From positions 1-64,000 of the forward strand of contig NZ_JSXC01000012.1 of the NCBI RefSeq assembly GCF_000803215.1: a stretch of DNA of 64,000 nt. The letters run 5' to 3'. Source of the DNA: Pectobacterium fontis. Lineage in GTDB: Bacteria > Pseudomonadota > Gammaproteobacteria > Enterobacterales > Enterobacteriaceae. The position numbers were made by a program, and so were the translations under genes. Shown in pieces: positions 22,656 to 35,147 of this stretch (position 1 is its first letter; each line of letters begins with the position of its first letter). The notes beneath the pieces are model-generated. The model searched no databases and had not been told where the DNA came from. It worked only from the letters and a program-made list of their open reading frames with translations.

Positions 22656-24197
22656 ATGCAACTGAATTCCACCGAAATCAGCGAACTGATCAAGCAGCGC
22701 ATTGCTCAGTTCAATGTGGTGAGCGAAGCTCACAATGAAGGTACTATTGTTTCCGTCAGTGACGGAATCATCCGCGTCCACGGTCTGGCAGACGTGATGC
22801 AGGGAGAGATGATCTCTCTGCCGGGTAACCGTTATGCGATCGCACTGAACCTGGAGCGTGACTCCGTGGGTGCGGTTGTCATGGGTCCGTATGCGGATCT
22901 GGCCGAAGGCATGAAAGTAAAATGTACTGGCCGTATTCTTGAAGTTCCGGTTGGCCGTGGCCTGCTGGGTCGTGTGGTCAACACGCTGGGCGCACCGATT
23001 GACGGTAAAGGCGCACTGGATCATGACGGTTTCTCTGCGGTTGAAGCGATTGCGCCTGGCGTTATCGAACGTCAGTCCGTTGATGAGCCAGTACAAACGG
23101 GTTACAAATCCGTTGATGCCATGATTCCAATTGGTCGTGGTCAGCGTGAGCTGATTATCGGCGACCGTCAGACGGGTAAAACTGCTCTGGCTATCGACGC
23201 CATCATCAACCAGCGTGATTCCGGTATCAAATGCGTGTACGTCGCTATCGGCCAGAAAGCTTCCACGATCTCTAACGTGGTACGTAAACTGGAAGAGCAT
23301 GGCGCATTGGAAAACACCATTGTTGTCGTTGCGACTGCGTCTGAGTCTGCTGCTCTGCAATATCTGGCACCGTATGCTGGCTGTGCGATGGGCGAGTACT
23401 TCCGCGATCGCGGTGAAGATGCACTGATTATTTATGATGACCTGTCTAAACAGGCCGTTGCTTATCGTCAGATCTCTCTGCTGCTTCGTCGTCCACCAGG
23501 TCGTGAAGCTTATCCGGGTGACGTTTTCTATCTCCACTCCCGTCTGCTGGAGCGTGCATCGCGTGTTAACGCCGATTACGTTGAAGCATTCACCAAGGGT
23601 GAAGTGAAGGGGAAAACCGGTTCGTTGACCGCTCTGCCGATCATCGAAACACAAGCGGGTGACGTTTCTGCGTTCGTTCCGACCAACGTAATTTCTATTA
23701 CCGATGGTCAGATCTTCCTGGAATCCAACTTGTTTAACGCCGGTATCCGTCCTGCGGTTAACCCAGGGATCTCCGTATCCCGCGTGGGTGGTGCAGCACA
23801 GACCAAGATCATGAAAAAACTGTCCGGGGGTATTCGTACCGCTCTGGCACAGTACCGTGAACTGGCGGCATTCTCGCAGTTCGCTTCCGATCTTGATGAT
23901 GCAACCCGTAAGCAGTTGAGCCACGGTCAGAAAGTGACCGAGCTGTTGAAGCAGAAACAGTATGCGCCGATGTCTGTCGCGCAGCAGTCTCTGGTTCTGT
24001 TTGCGGCGGAACGTGGTTATCTGGAAGATGTTGAGCTGTCGAAAGTGGGTAGCTTTGAAGCGGCTCTGCTGGCTTACGCTGACCGTGAGCATGGCGAACT
24101 TCTGCAACAAATCGACCAGACTGGCGCTTATAACGATGAGATCGAGGGCAAATTTAAAGGCATCCTCGATACTTTTAAGGCAACCCAGTCCTGGTAA
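22656..24197 (+). CDS. atpA: ATP synthase F1 subunit alpha (AtpA)
   Basis: Regulatory, non-catalytic nucleotide-binding subunit of F1, 513 aa (E. coli 513). The P-loop GDRQTGKT is near residues 169-176. The family signature [14 protein letters not shown] is near 365-378, with the catalytic-site arginine in the SVSR segment. A long minus-strand open frame (22509-24341) is a mirror of this gene's codon bias and is not treated as a gene. It lies between atpH (12 bp) and atpG. Confidence 0.98.
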   Translation: MQLNSTEISELIKQRIAQFNVVSEAHNEGTIVSVSDGIIRVHGLADVMQGEMISLPGNRYAIALNLERDSVGAVVMGPYADLAEGMKVKCTGRILEVPVGRGLLGRVVNTLGAPIDGKGALDHDGFSAVEAIAPGVIERQSVDEPVQTGYKSVDAMIPIGRGQRELIIGDRQTGKTALAIDAIINQRDSGIKCVYVAIGQKASTISNVVRKLEEHGALENTIVVVATASESAALQYLAPYAGCAMGEYFRDRGEDALIIYDDLSKQAVAYRQISLLLRRPPGREAYPGDVFYLHSRLLERASRVNADYVEAFTKGEVKGKTGSLTALPIIETQAGDVSAFVPTNVISITDGQIFLESNLFNAGIRPAVNPGISVSRVGGAAQTKIMKKLSGGIRTALAQYRELAAFSQFASDLDDATRKQLSHGQKVTELLKQKQYAPMSVAQQSLVLFAAERGYLEDVELSKVGSFEAALLAYADREHGELLQQIDQTGAYNDEIEGKFKGILDTFKATQSW

Positions 24198-24249
24198 CGC
24201 CCGGTGGCCTGCTGTAAAGCAGGCCGCAAGGCTTTGAGGAGAAGCAAAG

Positions 24250-26543
<2,294 letters not shown>

Positions 26544-26562
26544 CGCCTTGTAGGAGGGTGAC

Positions 26563-26982
26563 ATGGCTATGACTTACCATCTGGATGTCGTGAGTGCAGA
26601 ACAGCAAATGTTCTCCGGTCTGGTGCAAAAAATCCAGGTAACGGGGAGCGAAGGCGAACTGGGTATTTATCCGGGACATGCCCCTCTGCTTACTGCCATT
26701 AAACCTGGTATGGTTCGTATCGTTAAGCAGCACGGTGAGGAAGAGTATATTTATCTTTCTGGCGGCGTCCTTGAGGTGCAGCCGAACACTGTCACCGTAC
26801 TGTCTGATACCGCGATCCGTGGGCAGGATCTGGATGAAGCTCGTGCGCTGGAAGCGAAACGCAAAGCTGAAGATCATATCCGTAATTCGCATGGCGATGT
26901 GGATTATGCTCAGGCTTCCGCCGAGCTGAGTAAAGCGATTGCGAAGCTGCGCGTTATCGAGCTGACCAGAAAAGCGATGTAA
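26563..26982 (+). CDS. atpC: ATP synthase F1 subunit epsilon (AtpC)
   Basis: Rotor subunit and intrinsic inhibitor of ATPase activity, 139 aa. The N-terminal beta-sandwich ([20 protein letters not shown] ... [20 protein letters not shown]) contacts the c-ring. The C-terminal two-helix hairpin (about residues 90-138) can extend to block rotation. It is the last gene of the operon, followed by a strong terminator. RBS is AGGAGGG. In E. coli glmU comes next; here pelX (minus strand) intervenes. Confidence 0.97.
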   Translation: MAMTYHLDVVSAEQQMFSGLVQKIQVTGSEGELGIYPGHAPLLTAIKPGMVRIVKQHGEEEYIYLSGGVLEVQPNTVTVLSDTAIRGQDLDEARALEAKRKAEDHIRNSHGDVDYAQASAELSKAIAKLRVIELTRKAM

Positions 26983-27002
26983 CAGATAAGCTTGTAATCA
27001 TT

Positions 27003-27038
27003 AAAGGCCAGTCAGTTCACACTGACTGGCCTTTTTTT
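27003..27038 (+). terminator. Rho-independent terminator of the atp operon
   Basis: AAAGGCCAGTCAG, a 6-nt loop, then CTGACTGGCCTTT followed by four more T: a 13-bp perfect stem 20 bp after the atpC stop. It is a strong terminator. The remaining bases to 27277 show no gene or clear signal. Confidence 0.93.
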
Positions 27039-27277
27039 ACTTAAAGTGATGCCTTCCCCGTCTTCCTTCACAGATTCGCCTCTTAGTGACATTTTTATGC
27101 CGACTAAGAGACAGTTTCGTGCACGATAATCCCGTTATTTTCATGCTATTCCGTAGCATGCGCCCGACGCAGCGCAAGCTTTCGCCGCGTCCATGCGGCT
27201 CATCCTAAGCCTGCTACCTCCTCAGCATAATTTTTACGCCGGATAACGGTAAAATCAGCGATGCTCTCTACACCGAC

Positions 27278-29512
27278 TTATTTTTTCTTCAGGAAGTCGC
27301 CCTGTACCAGATTGCCTTTGGCATCACGCGTAAACGTCTCAGGAACGGTAACAGATACGAAGTTATTTGCGCTAATTTCCTTGCCTTGCGCGTTAACTGA
27401 GCGGCCGCCTTTGATGAAATAGTTGGTGTTATCGATATTGCCGACAACCGCATCATCATATTTACCCGCTTTGGTTTTCAGCGAAATGTTGTTCTTGAAG
27501 ACGCCTTGTTTTTCCGGGCCAGAGTAAGGGCTTGGGCGGAAAATAAAGTTAAAGCGTTCGTTATCTAACGCGATGTTGTCTTCAACGATCAACGCACCGG
27601 GGTTGAAGTTGTCAGTGAAACCATCAAGCTTGTTACCCACGGCAATGCTGTGTTTAACCTGATGCGCTACTGGCTGGCCTTCCCCACCCATTTTAAAGCC
27701 GTTGCTGGTGTTGTTCATGGCAATTGAATTCTCGATCACCACAACGCCATTGGCACCATCTTCGATTTTGTTAAACAGGTCGAACCCATCATCAATGTTG
27801 TTGTGCGAGAACGCACCGCGAATCACATTGCCTTCACCCACGCGCATTTTCACCGCGAAACCGTCGGCGTTAATTTTGCCTGGATCCTGATTGCTGTGAG
27901 ATTCTGAATTCAGAATCAGGTTATGGCTGGCCCACAATGGTCTGCCGACTTCGGCAGAAGAGGTCACCTGAATGCCGGTATCGTCAGCGTGGTGCGCCAA
28001 AACGCGTTCGATGGTGTTGTAGCTTCCCTCGATACGGAACGGTTTTTCTGTAGTTTCAATCCCTTTAACATGCCAATAGCTCGCTTTCAGTTGTAGCCCG
28101 TGAATGACGGCTTTATTACCGACAGCAAACAGGTTCTTGACGGCTTTTGGCTGGCCGCTGGCGCTGACAGGGATTTCAGTCGCGCTGTAATCACCGTCGC
28201 TAAGCCAAATGGTGCCGCCTGCTGGCAGGGCGGCAACGGCGCTGGTTAAATCGAGCGGGGCATTTTTACTGCCGTCATTGCTGGCTGAACCTTGTGGCGA
28301 AACATACAGATTTTTAGCGTCTGCGTAGGCCACTCTTTCAACTTTTAACGTGCTCTCTTTTACCGCTTTATCATCCCCTTCCGTAGGCTGATAGGCGATC
28401 TTGAACTCCGTACCGTTACCGGCAATTTTGACGGGCAGAGAGAAGGTCTCTCCCGCTTTTACCGGTTTGGCCTCGCCCAGTGATTTACCCTCTTGTGACA
28501 CCGCGATCGTGCCGTTGTAATTGGCTTTGGCCTGCACGACATAGTGTTCGCTAGTGGTTTTAGGCGATGACATCACCTGAAGCACAGGATCGTAATCTTT
28601 GGTTTTAAATTCCGGCGAGGCTTTGGTTTGCGCTGGTGTTGTTGTCAACTGAGCATTGCTGACGATGATTTTAGCGTTACGGGAGGCAAAGAAACCGACG
28701 TAATAGTGGTCTTTATCCAGCTTAGTGACGATGTCAGCGCCTTTGACGTCTTTTGATACCCAGTTATCCGTGCCTTTCGGCGCATAAGAAGTAATAAAGC
28801 CGTCATTGGTGCGCTCCAGCTTCAAACGGAATGTCGGCGTTTGCTCCAGATTCACGTTTTCCTGATAGCTGGTTTTGGTAATTTTCGCGCCCGCATTGCC
28901 CCACGGCTGTGTGACGCCATTACGCAGAATCGCCTGAAGTTTGATTTCGGTATGCGACTTTTTATCCTGCGTCATAATGGCATTCATTACCATATTGGAT
29001 GCCGCAGGGAATTCTTCATACCCTTCTTTCAGCGGTTCCTGACGTGGCACGCCGATAATATCGCGCACCAAAATCCCTGCCCCTTCCTGAGCCGCAGGTT
29101 TGGCGCCGTTTTCTGGCCCAAACTGTTCCACGGTAATATCAGACTGAAGCGTAAAATTCACATTAGCAGGGAGTTGCGTATAGAAGAATGTCAGCCCGTC
29201 ATGGGTGTTGGCAATCTTGCCGCCACGACTTTCGATCATGATGGGGGCAGACAAATCCGCGTTATCCCCTGGGGCTAATTTCTTGCCGTTAATGGTGACG
29301 TCGTTAACGCCAATTTTCTCCGGCAGGACATTGGATGAGAAGTTTACGTCTGTTGACTGACCAAATGCTATTCCGTGCCAGACGGGCGTTGATTCTGTCG
29401 CGGCGTGTGTGCTGAAACTAAAGAGTAATGCATTCGTCAACGCGACGGCTGCGAGGCGTGAAGAACGGTGTTTCCGTAAAACGTCACATTTTTGTGAAGA
29501 ACAACGTTTCAT
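27278..29512 (-). CDS. pelX: Exopolygalacturonate lyase, PL9 family (PelX type)
   Basis: Predicted secreted or periplasmic pectate lyase, 744 aa. A signal sequence with a long charged n-region (residues 1 to about 37, ending FSFSTHA) leads to an N-terminal beta-rich region. The C-terminal half (about 400-740) is a right-handed beta-helix typical of polysaccharide lyase family 9: NLYVSPQGSASNDGSKNAPL, WLSDGDYS, then Asn-rich turns such as NNIDDGFDLFNKIEDGANG and NSIAMNNTSNGFKMGGEG. Size and layout fit Dickeya PelX, which cleaves unsaturated digalacturonate from the chain end. A KdgR box lies 47 bp upstream. Family and beta-helix are clear; the exact substrate is inferred. Its position between atpC and glmU differs from E. 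coli. Confidence 0.8.
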   Translation of the reverse strand: MKRCSSQKCDVLRKHRSSRLAAVALTNALLFSFSTHAATESTPVWHGIAFGQSTDVNFSSNVLPEKIGVNDVTINGKKLAPGDNADLSAPIMIESRGGKIANTHDGLTFFYTQLPANVNFTLQSDITVEQFGPENGAKPAAQEGAGILVRDIIGVPRQEPLKEGYEEFPAASNMVMNAIMTQDKKSHTEIKLQAILRNGVTQPWGNAGAKITKTSYQENVNLEQTPTFRLKLERTNDGFITSYAPKGTDNWVSKDVKGADIVTKLDKDHYYVGFFASRNAKIIVSNAQLTTTPAQTKASPEFKTKDYDPVLQVMSSPKTTSEHYVVQAKANYNGTIAVSQEGKSLGEAKPVKAGETFSLPVKIAGNGTEFKIAYQPTEGDDKAVKESTLKVERVAYADAKNLYVSPQGSASNDGSKNAPLDLTSAVAALPAGGTIWLSDGDYSATEIPVSASGQPKAVKNLFAVGNKAVIHGLQLKASYWHVKGIETTEKPFRIEGSYNTIERVLAHHADDTGIQVTSSAEVGRPLWASHNLILNSESHSNQDPGKINADGFAVKMRVGEGNVIRGAFSHNNIDDGFDLFNKIEDGANGVVVIENSIAMNNTSNGFKMGGEGQPVAHQVKHSIAVGNKLDGFTDNFNPGALIVEDNIALDNERFNFIFRPSPYSGPEKQGVFKNNISLKTKAGKYDDAVVGNIDNTNYFIKGGRSVNAQGKEISANNFVSVTVPETFTRDAKGNLVQGDFLKKK

Positions 29513-29558
29513 TGTATCTCCTTCATTATTGAATTATTTGCCCGCGTATATTGCTATA

Positions 29559-29577
29559 AATGAAACGCTGTTTCTTT
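29559..29577 (-). promoter_or_regulatory. KdgR operator upstream of pelX
   Basis: The 19-bp sequence AATGAAACGCTGTTTCTTT matches the published KdgR consensus AATRAAAYNYYRTTTCATT at 18 of 19 positions (T for A at position 17). It lies 47-65 bp before the pelX ATG, so KdgR, the repressor of pectin catabolism in Dickeya and Pectobacterium, probably controls the gene. The rest of the 314-bp pelX-glmU gap, to 29826, should hold the glmU promoter, which I could not pinpoint. Confidence 0.82.
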
Positions 29578-29826
29578 TGCCCGTGTCACAAATGGAAATA
29601 CTTAAAAACAACGTCTGTTTTTTATGAAACCCTGTGCCATTTCTTTTTTTGGGGACTGTACTCTCTTGCCATGGGAATTCGTCGTGTTGTGCAAGATTTT
29701 CAGAAAAAACTCAGCAAAAAGTATCCGCGTTAGGCTGTGGCTTAGGTAAACTCTGGTTATTCATGCTGTAACAGGCTAGCCATTTTTATTGTTGCGGGGC
29801 AGTGGCTCCGTATTGTCAGGATGCTT

Positions 29827-31197
29827 ATGTCAAATAGTGCTATGAGTGTGGTGATCCTTGCTGCGGGTAAAGGAACCCGTATGTATTCCGACCTTCCCAA
29901 GGTGTTACACACCCTGGCAGGGAAACCGATGGTGCAGCACGTTATTGATGCGGCAATGACGACAGGCGCGCAGCACGTTCATCTGGTATACGGTCACGGC
30001 GGCGATCTGTTAAAACGTGAATTGACCGATCCGGCATTAAACTGGGTGTTACAGGCAGAACAACTGGGAACCGGGCATGCGATGCAGCAAGCTGCGCCTC
30101 ATTTTGCCGATGATGAAGATATCCTGATGCTCTATGGCGATGTACCGCTGATTTCACCGCAAACGCTGGGGCGCTTACGTCAGGCGAAGCCGCAGGGCGG
30201 GATCGGTCTGTTGACGGTGAAACTTGACGATCCTACGGGTTATGGGCGAATCGTGCGTGAAGATGGTGCCGTAGTGGGGATCGTTGAGCACAAAGATGCC
30301 AGCGAAGAACAGCGGCAGATTAACGAGATCAATACCGGCATTTTGATTGCCAACGGCAAGGATTTGAAGCGTTGGTTGAGCCAGTTGAATAACAACAACG
30401 CACAGGGTGAGTTCTATATCACCGATATCATCGCGATGGCGGCAAAAGAAGGTCAGCGCGTTGAAGCGGTTCATCCTAATCGGTTGAGCGAAGTGGAAGG
30501 TGTCAATAATCGCCTGCAACTGTCTGCATTGGAACGGGTTTATCAGCGTGAGCAGGCCGATAAGCTGCTGCTGGCTGGTGTCATGTTGCTCGATCCGGCA
30601 CGATTTGATCTGCGTGGTGAACTCACGCATGGTCGTGATGTAGTGATTGATGTCAATGTGGTCCTGGAAGGCAATGTTAAACTAGGCAACCGGGTGAAAA
30701 TTGGTGCTGGCTGCGTAATCAAGAACTGCATCATTGGTGATGACACAGAGATTAGTCCTTATTCTGTGCTGGAAGACGCGGTGCTGGAAGCACAGTGTAC
30801 CGTTGGCCCATTTGCCCGCTTGCGCCCTGGCGCGGAACTGGCTGAGGGCGCGCATGTTGGCAACTTTGTGGAGTTGAAAAAGGCACGTCTGGGTAAAGGA
30901 TCAAAAGCGGGTCACCTTAGCTATTTGGGTGATGCGGATATCGGTTCCGGTGTTAATATTGGTGCGGGAACGATCACCTGTAATTATGACGGCGCGAATA
31001 AACACAAAACGGTGATTGGTGATGATGTGTTTGTTGGCTCGGATACGCAACTGGTGGCGCCCGTTAACGTTGCCAGCGGCGTGACGATCGGCGCGGGAAC
31101 GACAGTCACCAGTGATGTGGCAGAGAATGAACTGGTGATCAGCCGCGTGAAACAACGGCATATTTCTGGCTGGCAACGACCAGTGAAGAAGAAATAG
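29827..31197 (+). CDS. glmU: Bifunctional UDP-GlcNAc pyrophosphorylase / GlcN-1-P acetyltransferase GlmU
   Basis: Makes UDP-N-acetylglucosamine from glucosamine-1-phosphate, for peptidoglycan and LPS. It is 456 aa, as in E. coli. The N-terminal nucleotidyltransferase domain begins with [20 protein letters not shown]; the LYGDVPLI segment follows. From about residue 230, hexapeptide repeats form the left-handed beta-helix acetyltransferase, with [15 protein letters not shown] and [16 protein letters not shown]. An ATG at 29821 is also in frame, but the ATG at 29827 is better spaced from AGG and gives the family length. glmS follows after a terminator. Confidence 0.97.
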   Translation: MSNSAMSVVILAAGKGTRMYSDLPKVLHTLAGKPMVQHVIDAAMTTGAQHVHLVYGHGGDLLKRELTDPALNWVLQAEQLGTGHAMQQAAPHFADDEDILMLYGDVPLISPQTLGRLRQAKPQGGIGLLTVKLDDPTGYGRIVREDGAVVGIVEHKDASEEQRQINEINTGILIANGKDLKRWLSQLNNNNAQGEFYITDIIAMAAKEGQRVEAVHPNRLSEVEGVNNRLQLSALERVYQREQADKLLLAGVMLLDPARFDLRGELTHGRDVVIDVNVVLEGNVKLGNRVKIGAGCVIKNCIIGDDTEISPYSVLEDAVLEAQCTVGPFARLRPGAELAEGAHVGNFVELKKARLGKGSKAGHLSYLGDADIGSGVNIGAGTITCNYDGANKHKTVIGDDVFVGSDTQLVAPVNVASGVTIGAGTTVTSDVAENELVISRVKQRHISGWQRPVKKK

Positions 31198-31211
31198 CCG
31201 TTGTGTGATAG

Positions 31212-31240
31212 ACCTCCGTCTGTGGCGGAGGTTGTTTTGT
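31212..31240 (+). terminator. Terminator between glmU and glmS
   Basis: ACCTCCG, a 7-nt loop, CGGAGGT, then TGTTTTGTT. The 7-bp stem and T-rich tail make a plausible partial terminator. In E. coli the glmUS transcript is processed near this point and glmS is then activated by the sRNA GlmZ; whether that occurs here cannot be read from the window. Confidence 0.7.
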
Positions 31241-31386
31241 TCTGTGCTTTGGCCGAATTCAGAGTACAGGACAAAACATAATAATCCCCACTCTCTACAA
31301 GGCTCGGGGAACCCGGAAAAACCGGAACAATCAGGTCTAAGACATCCCAGGTGACACAATATGTCACTTTTATAGGAATACCATCG

Positions 31387-33219
31387 ATGTGTGGAATTGT
31401 AGGCGCTGTTGCGCAACGTGATGTTGCTGAAATTTTGTTGGAAGGTTTACGCCGCCTTGAGTACCGCGGCTATGACTCAGCGGGTCTGGCGGTTGTTGAT
31501 AGCGAAGGACATGTTGCTCGTTTACGTCGTCTGGGTAAAGTGCAGGTGCTTTCTCAGGCCGCTGATGAGCATGAGTTGCACGGTGGTACGGGTATCGCCC
31601 ATACCCGCTGGGCAACACACGGCGAACCTTCTGAAGAAAACGCACATCCGCATGTTTCTGAACATATCACTATCGTCCATAACGGCATTATCGAAAACCA
31701 TGAGCCGCTGCGTGAACTGATGATCGGTCGCGGCTACCGTTTTGTTTCTGAAACCGATACCGAAGTGGTTGCCCATCTGGTTCATTTCGAACAGCAGCAG
31801 AACGGTGGCACGCTGGTTGAGGTGGTTAAGCGCGTGATCCCACAGTTGCGCGGTGCGTATGGCATGGTGGTGTTGGATAACCGCGACCCAAGCGTACTGG
31901 TCGCTGCACGCTCGGGTAGCCCGCTGGTGATTGGCCGTGGTGTGGGTGAGAACTTTATTGCCTCCGATCAGTTGGCGCTGCTGCCTGTTACTCGCCGTTT
32001 CATGTTTCTGGAAGAAGGCGACGTGGCAGAAATCACCCGTCGTGACGTGCGCGTGTTTGATAAATCTGGCCAGCTTGCCGCGCGCGAAGAAATTGAATCA
32101 AAAGTGAATTACGATGCTGGTGATAAAGGCGCGTATCGTCACTACATGCAGAAAGAGATCTACGAACAGCCAATGGCGATCAAGAACACCCTTGAAGGGC
32201 GTTTCAGCCACGGCGAGATCAATCTTTCTGAGTTAGGCCAGAAAGCGGATGAACTGCTGGCGAAGGTTGAACACGTACAGATTATCGCCTGCGGGACGTC
32301 CTACAATTCCGGTATGGTTTCCCGCTACTGGTTTGAAGCGTTAGCGGGGATTCCGTGCGACGTCGAAATCGCCTCCGAATTCCGCTATCGCAAACCTGCG
32401 GTGCGTAAGAACAGCCTGATGATTACCCTGTCTCAGTCCGGTGAAACGGCTGATACGCTGGCGGCGCTGCGCTTATCCAAAGAGTTGGGCTATCTGGGTT
32501 CACTGGCTATTTGTAACGTGGCGGGTTCCTCGCTGGTGCGTGAATCCGATCTGGCACTGATGACCAAAGCGGGCGTCGAGATTGGCGTGGCCTCCACTAA
32601 GGCCTTTACTACCCAGCTTACCGTTCTGCTGATGCTGGTGGCGCGTGTTGGTCGCCTGCGTGGTATGGATGCGCAGATTGAACACGACATCGTTCATGGC
32701 TTGCAGGCGTTGCCGGCGCGTATTGAGCAGATGTTGTCTCAGGACAAGCTCATCGAATCTCTGGCGGAAGGTTTCTCTGATAAGCATCACGCGCTGTTCC
32801 TTGGTCGTGGCGATCAGTATCCGATCGCGATGGAAGGGGCGCTGAAGCTGAAAGAGATCTCTTACATTCACGCAGAAGCCTATGCGGCAGGCGAGTTGAA
32901 ACACGGCCCGCTGGCACTGATTGATGCCGATATGCCGGTGGTGGTGGTGGCACCGAACAATGAACTGTTGGAGAAATTGAAATCCAATATTGAAGAAGTT
33001 CGGGCGCGCGGTGGCGAGCTGTATGTCTTCGCTGATGAAGATGCGGGGTTCACCAGCAGCGAAAATATGAAAATCATTCCGCTGCCGCATATTGAAGAAG
33101 TGATTGCGCCAATCTTCTATACCGTACCGTTGCAACTGCTGTCTTATCACGTCGCGCTGATTAAAGGCACGGATGTTGACCAACCGCGTAATCTGGCGAA
33201 GTCTGTTACCGTAGAATAA
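31387..33219 (+). CDS. glmS: Glucosamine--fructose-6-phosphate aminotransferase GlmS
   Basis: First step of hexosamine synthesis: fructose-6-phosphate and glutamine give glucosamine-6-phosphate. It is 610 aa. The N-terminal glutaminase domain (Ntn type) has catalytic Cys directly after Met ([12 protein letters not shown]), [12 protein letters not shown] and HTRWATHG. The C-terminal half has two SIS isomerase domains ([33 protein letters not shown]) and ends [13 protein letters not shown]. The frame opens at 31351, but the mature enzyme requires the ATG at 31387. There is no glmS ribozyme sequence upstream. A terminator follows, then the APE cluster. Confidence 0.97.
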   Translation: MCGIVGAVAQRDVAEILLEGLRRLEYRGYDSAGLAVVDSEGHVARLRRLGKVQVLSQAADEHELHGGTGIAHTRWATHGEPSEENAHPHVSEHITIVHNGIIENHEPLRELMIGRGYRFVSETDTEVVAHLVHFEQQQNGGTLVEVVKRVIPQLRGAYGMVVLDNRDPSVLVAARSGSPLVIGRGVGENFIASDQLALLPVTRRFMFLEEGDVAEITRRDVRVFDKSGQLAAREEIESKVNYDAGDKGAYRHYMQKEIYEQPMAIKNTLEGRFSHGEINLSELGQKADELLAKVEHVQIIACGTSYNSGMVSRYWFEALAGIPCDVEIASEFRYRKPAVRKNSLMITLSQSGETADTLAALRLSKELGYLGSLAICNVAGSSLVRESDLALMTKAGVEIGVASTKAFTTQLTVLLMLVARVGRLRGMDAQIEHDIVHGLQALPARIEQMLSQDKLIESLAEGFSDKHHALFLGRGDQYPIAMEGALKLKEISYIHAEAYAAGELKHGPLALIDADMPVVVVAPNNELLEKLKSNIEEVRARGGELYVFADEDAGFTSSENMKIIPLPHIEEVIAPIFYTVPLQLLSYHVALIKGTDVDQPRNLAKSVTVE

Positions 33220-33247
33220 TTTTTCGGTATTTTTCGTCACAGATCCT

Positions 33248-33281
33248 CCGCCTTATGTCGGTAAACATAAGGCGGATTTTT
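33248..33281 (+). terminator. Terminator after glmS
   Basis: CCGCCTTATG and CATAAGGCGG form a perfect 10-bp stem with an 8-nt loop, followed by ATTTTTG. It ends the glmUS transcript before the APE cluster. Confidence 0.9.
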
Positions 33282-33359
33282 GATGTCCATTCTTATTGCT
33301 TTGCCTCACACAACTGATATCTGTTTGATAAAAACCTGAGGCAGGGAACCATGTTTCTT

Positions 33360-33425
33360 TTGTCAGGTTATCTCTATTTTGTGTAAAATAGTTTTAATGA
33401 TGCATTAGTTTTACACCTTGCATCA
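33360..33425 (+). promoter_or_regulatory. Candidate APE cluster promoter with inverted-repeat operator
   Basis: A -35-like TTGTCA (33360-33365) and a -10-like TAAAAT (33384-33389) are 18 bp apart, 85 bp before apeA. Just downstream, TGATGCA (33398-33404) and TGCATCA (33419-33425) form a perfect 7-bp inverted repeat with half-sites 21 bp apart, i.e. two helical turns. That is the geometry of a dimer-binding operator placed at the transcription start. The regulator is unknown. Confidence 0.5.
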
Positions 33426-33473
33426 GAAGCGAATTCTTTTTTGGCAGTGATGTTTTTGTTTGATAGGGATTTT

Positions 33474-33863
33474 ATGAAAAAACAGATTATTTTCGCCGCG
33501 TTAGCTTCTGTTCTTATATTGTCTGGTTGTGCTGAGCGTACGGTTCCTGTCGCGAATGTGACACAGTCCATCTCTGGGCAACACACCACTGAACAGGTAA
33601 AGAATGCCATTATTGAAGCAGGGCAAAAACGTAAGTGGGCGATGACTCAGGTTTATGCCGGTGCGATTGATGGTCGTCTGGTTCAGCGTAGTCATGTGGC
33701 AAATGTTCGCATTACCTATTCGCAAACCAGTTATTCGATAAACTATGTTGGGAGTGAGAATTTGTTGGCGGGAGGGGGAAGGATCCACCGAAATTATAAT
33801 AATTGGATAAAAAACCTGGATCATGAAATTCAATTAACACTTGCCGGTCAACAGATTAAATAA
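33474..33863 (+). CDS. apeA: Putative APE-associated lipoprotein (ApeA position)
   Basis: Small predicted lipoprotein, 129 aa. The signal peptide MKKQIIFAALASVLILSGC ends in lipobox LSGC (Cys19). The mature part has no catalytic motif I recognise; QVKNAIIEAGQKRKWAMTQV and HRNYNNWIKNLDHEIQLTLA resemble short envelope lipoproteins that precede APE clusters in other Gammaproteobacteria and are often misannotated as excinuclease subunits. The frame opens at 33441, but the ATG at 33474 gives the proper signal peptide. A terminator-like hairpin follows. The symbol is assigned from position in the apeA-R order; function is unknown. Confidence 0.6.
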   Translation: MKKQIIFAALASVLILSGCAERTVPVANVTQSISGQHTTEQVKNAIIEAGQKRKWAMTQVYAGAIDGRLVQRSHVANVRITYSQTSYSINYVGSENLLAGGGRIHRNYNNWIKNLDHEIQLTLAGQQIK

Positions 33864-33868
33864 TTTTA

Positions 33869-33909
33869 AGAGTCGGATATATTCTTGTTATCCGGCTCTA
33901 TCTTTTGTT
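33869..33909 (+). terminator. Terminator or attenuator between apeA and apeB
   Basis: AGAGTCGGATA and TATCCGGCTCT pair over 11 positions (one G-U) around a 9-nt loop, followed by a T-rich ATCTTTTGTT. It sits 6 bp after the apeA stop and could uncouple apeA from the rest of the cluster. Confidence 0.65.
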
Positions 33910-33949
33910 CTTTTATGATCGTTTTTGTCTGACTCCAAGGGAAAAATCA

Positions 33950-35020
33950 GTGTATTACGGATATGACAAAGATAATGTCAGCGCATTGGATGCTATTACA
34001 GAAGCGCAACGAATTGCATTTGCTCCCATGTTGTTTCAGGCCGCAATCAATCTTCGTAACCACGGTATTTTAGATTTTTTGGATAAGCGCGGTCGTCAGG
34101 GAGCAAATCTTGACGATATTGTTGCCAGCACCTCATTAAATCACTATGCCGTTGAACTGCTGCTGGATGTCGGATTGAGTGGTCGCCTGATTATCCAGAA
34201 AAGTGAACACTACGTTCTGGCTAAAATTGGTCATTATCTGCTTCATGACCGCATGACGCGCGTCAACATGGATTTTACTCAGGATGTTTGTTATCAGGGG
34301 ATGTTCTACCTTGATGAGGCTCTGTCAAAAAATGTGCCTTCTGGCTTAAAAGTGTTTGGTGAATGGCCAACCATATATCCAGCGCTAAGCCAACTGCCGC
34401 AGCAGGCAAAAGAGAGCTGGTTTGCATTCGATCATTTCTATTCAGATGCTGCATTTGATGCCGCTTTACCGCATGTCTTCCAGCTAAAGCCAAAACACCT
34501 CTACGATGTTGGCGGAAATACCGGTAAATGGGCGATGCGCTGCTATGACTACGATAGTGATGTAAACATTACGATTTTAGATTTGCCGGAACAAATTGCG
34601 CTGGCGACAGAGAATATCACTGACGCTGGGAAATCCGACCGTATTCAGGGTCGCGCTGTTGATATGCTTTCCGATTGCCCATTACCAGGCGAAGCGGATA
34701 TATGGTGGATGAGCCAGTTTCTCGACTGTTTCAGCGAAGAACAAATCGTGGCTATTTTGCGTAAAATCGCCAGTGTGATGAAGCCGGATGCCAGAGTGTG
34801 TATTTTGGATATTTTTTGGGATCGTCAACGGTGGGAAGCGGGGGCTTTTAGCCTAAATGCCTCTTCGCTCTATTTTACCTGCCTTGCCAATGGCACCAGC
34901 CGTTTTTATGCGGCCAGACGGTTTTTGCCTCTCGTAGAACAGGCTGGATTTATCGTTGAAAATCAAATCGATAATATTGGTGTCGGTCACACACTGTTGA
35001 TCGGTAAAAAGCGATTATAA
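33950..35020 (+). CDS. apeB: SAM-dependent methyltransferase (ApeB)
   Basis: Class I methyltransferase, 356 aa, of the O-methyltransferase family-2 layout. An N-terminal dimerisation and winged-helix region (about 1-150) precedes the SAM fold, with the glycine loop DVGGNTGKW near residues 186-194 and ITILDLPEQI after it. In APE clusters such an enzyme is thought to methylate the aryl head group. The frame is open from a TTG at 33905; GTG at 33950 (MYYGYDKDNV) is preferred because AAGGGA lies 7 bp upstream. A dispersed repeat (35032-35147) separates it from apeC. Methyltransferase class is clear; the substrate is inferred from context. Confidence 0.75.
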   Translation: MYYGYDKDNVSALDAITEAQRIAFAPMLFQAAINLRNHGILDFLDKRGRQGANLDDIVASTSLNHYAVELLLDVGLSGRLIIQKSEHYVLAKIGHYLLHDRMTRVNMDFTQDVCYQGMFYLDEALSKNVPSGLKVFGEWPTIYPALSQLPQQAKESWFAFDHFYSDAAFDAALPHVFQLKPKHLYDVGGNTGKWAMRCYDYDSDVNITILDLPEQIALATENITDAGKSDRIQGRAVDMLSDCPLPGEADIWWMSQFLDCFSEEQIVAILRKIASVMKPDARVCILDIFWDRQRWEAGAFSLNASSLYFTCLANGTSRFYAARRFLPLVEQAGFIVENQIDNIGVGHTLLIGKKRL

Positions 35021-35031
35021 AATAGTGGATC

Positions 35032-35147
35032 TATACCCTAAATAATACGAGTTGCGTGAAGGCGGCAACCGAGCGAGTCCCTCAGGTAAATGACTGGGGT
35101 GAGCAAGGGCAGCCAACGCACAAGCCGCTTGAAATATGACGGGTATA
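35032..35147 (+). repeat. Dispersed repeat B, short copy inside the APE cluster
   Basis: A 116-bp element bounded by exact TATACCC and GGGTATA ends. Its ends (CCCTAAATAATACGAGTTGC, then GAAGGCGGCAACCGAG; and GCAGCCAACGCACAAG, CTTGAAATATGACGGGTA) match those of the long copy at 10927-11126. It occupies most of the apeB-apeC gap. Confidence 0.78.

Noticed and set aside
31241-31386. glmS ribozyme or riboswitch in the glmS leader
   Set aside because: Those elements belong to Gram-positive bacteria; the leader shows no conserved ribozyme core, and enterobacterial glmS is controlled by sRNAs.
32500-33240. 246-codon minus-strand frame opposite glmS
   Set aside because: Shadow of glmS; no family resemblance, and it covers conserved SIS domain codons.
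33474-33863. Naming the apeA-position lipoprotein an excinuclease subunit, as in some annotations of related genes
   Set aside because: It is a 129-aa lipoprotein with no UvrA ATPase motifs; that name appears to be a propagated error.
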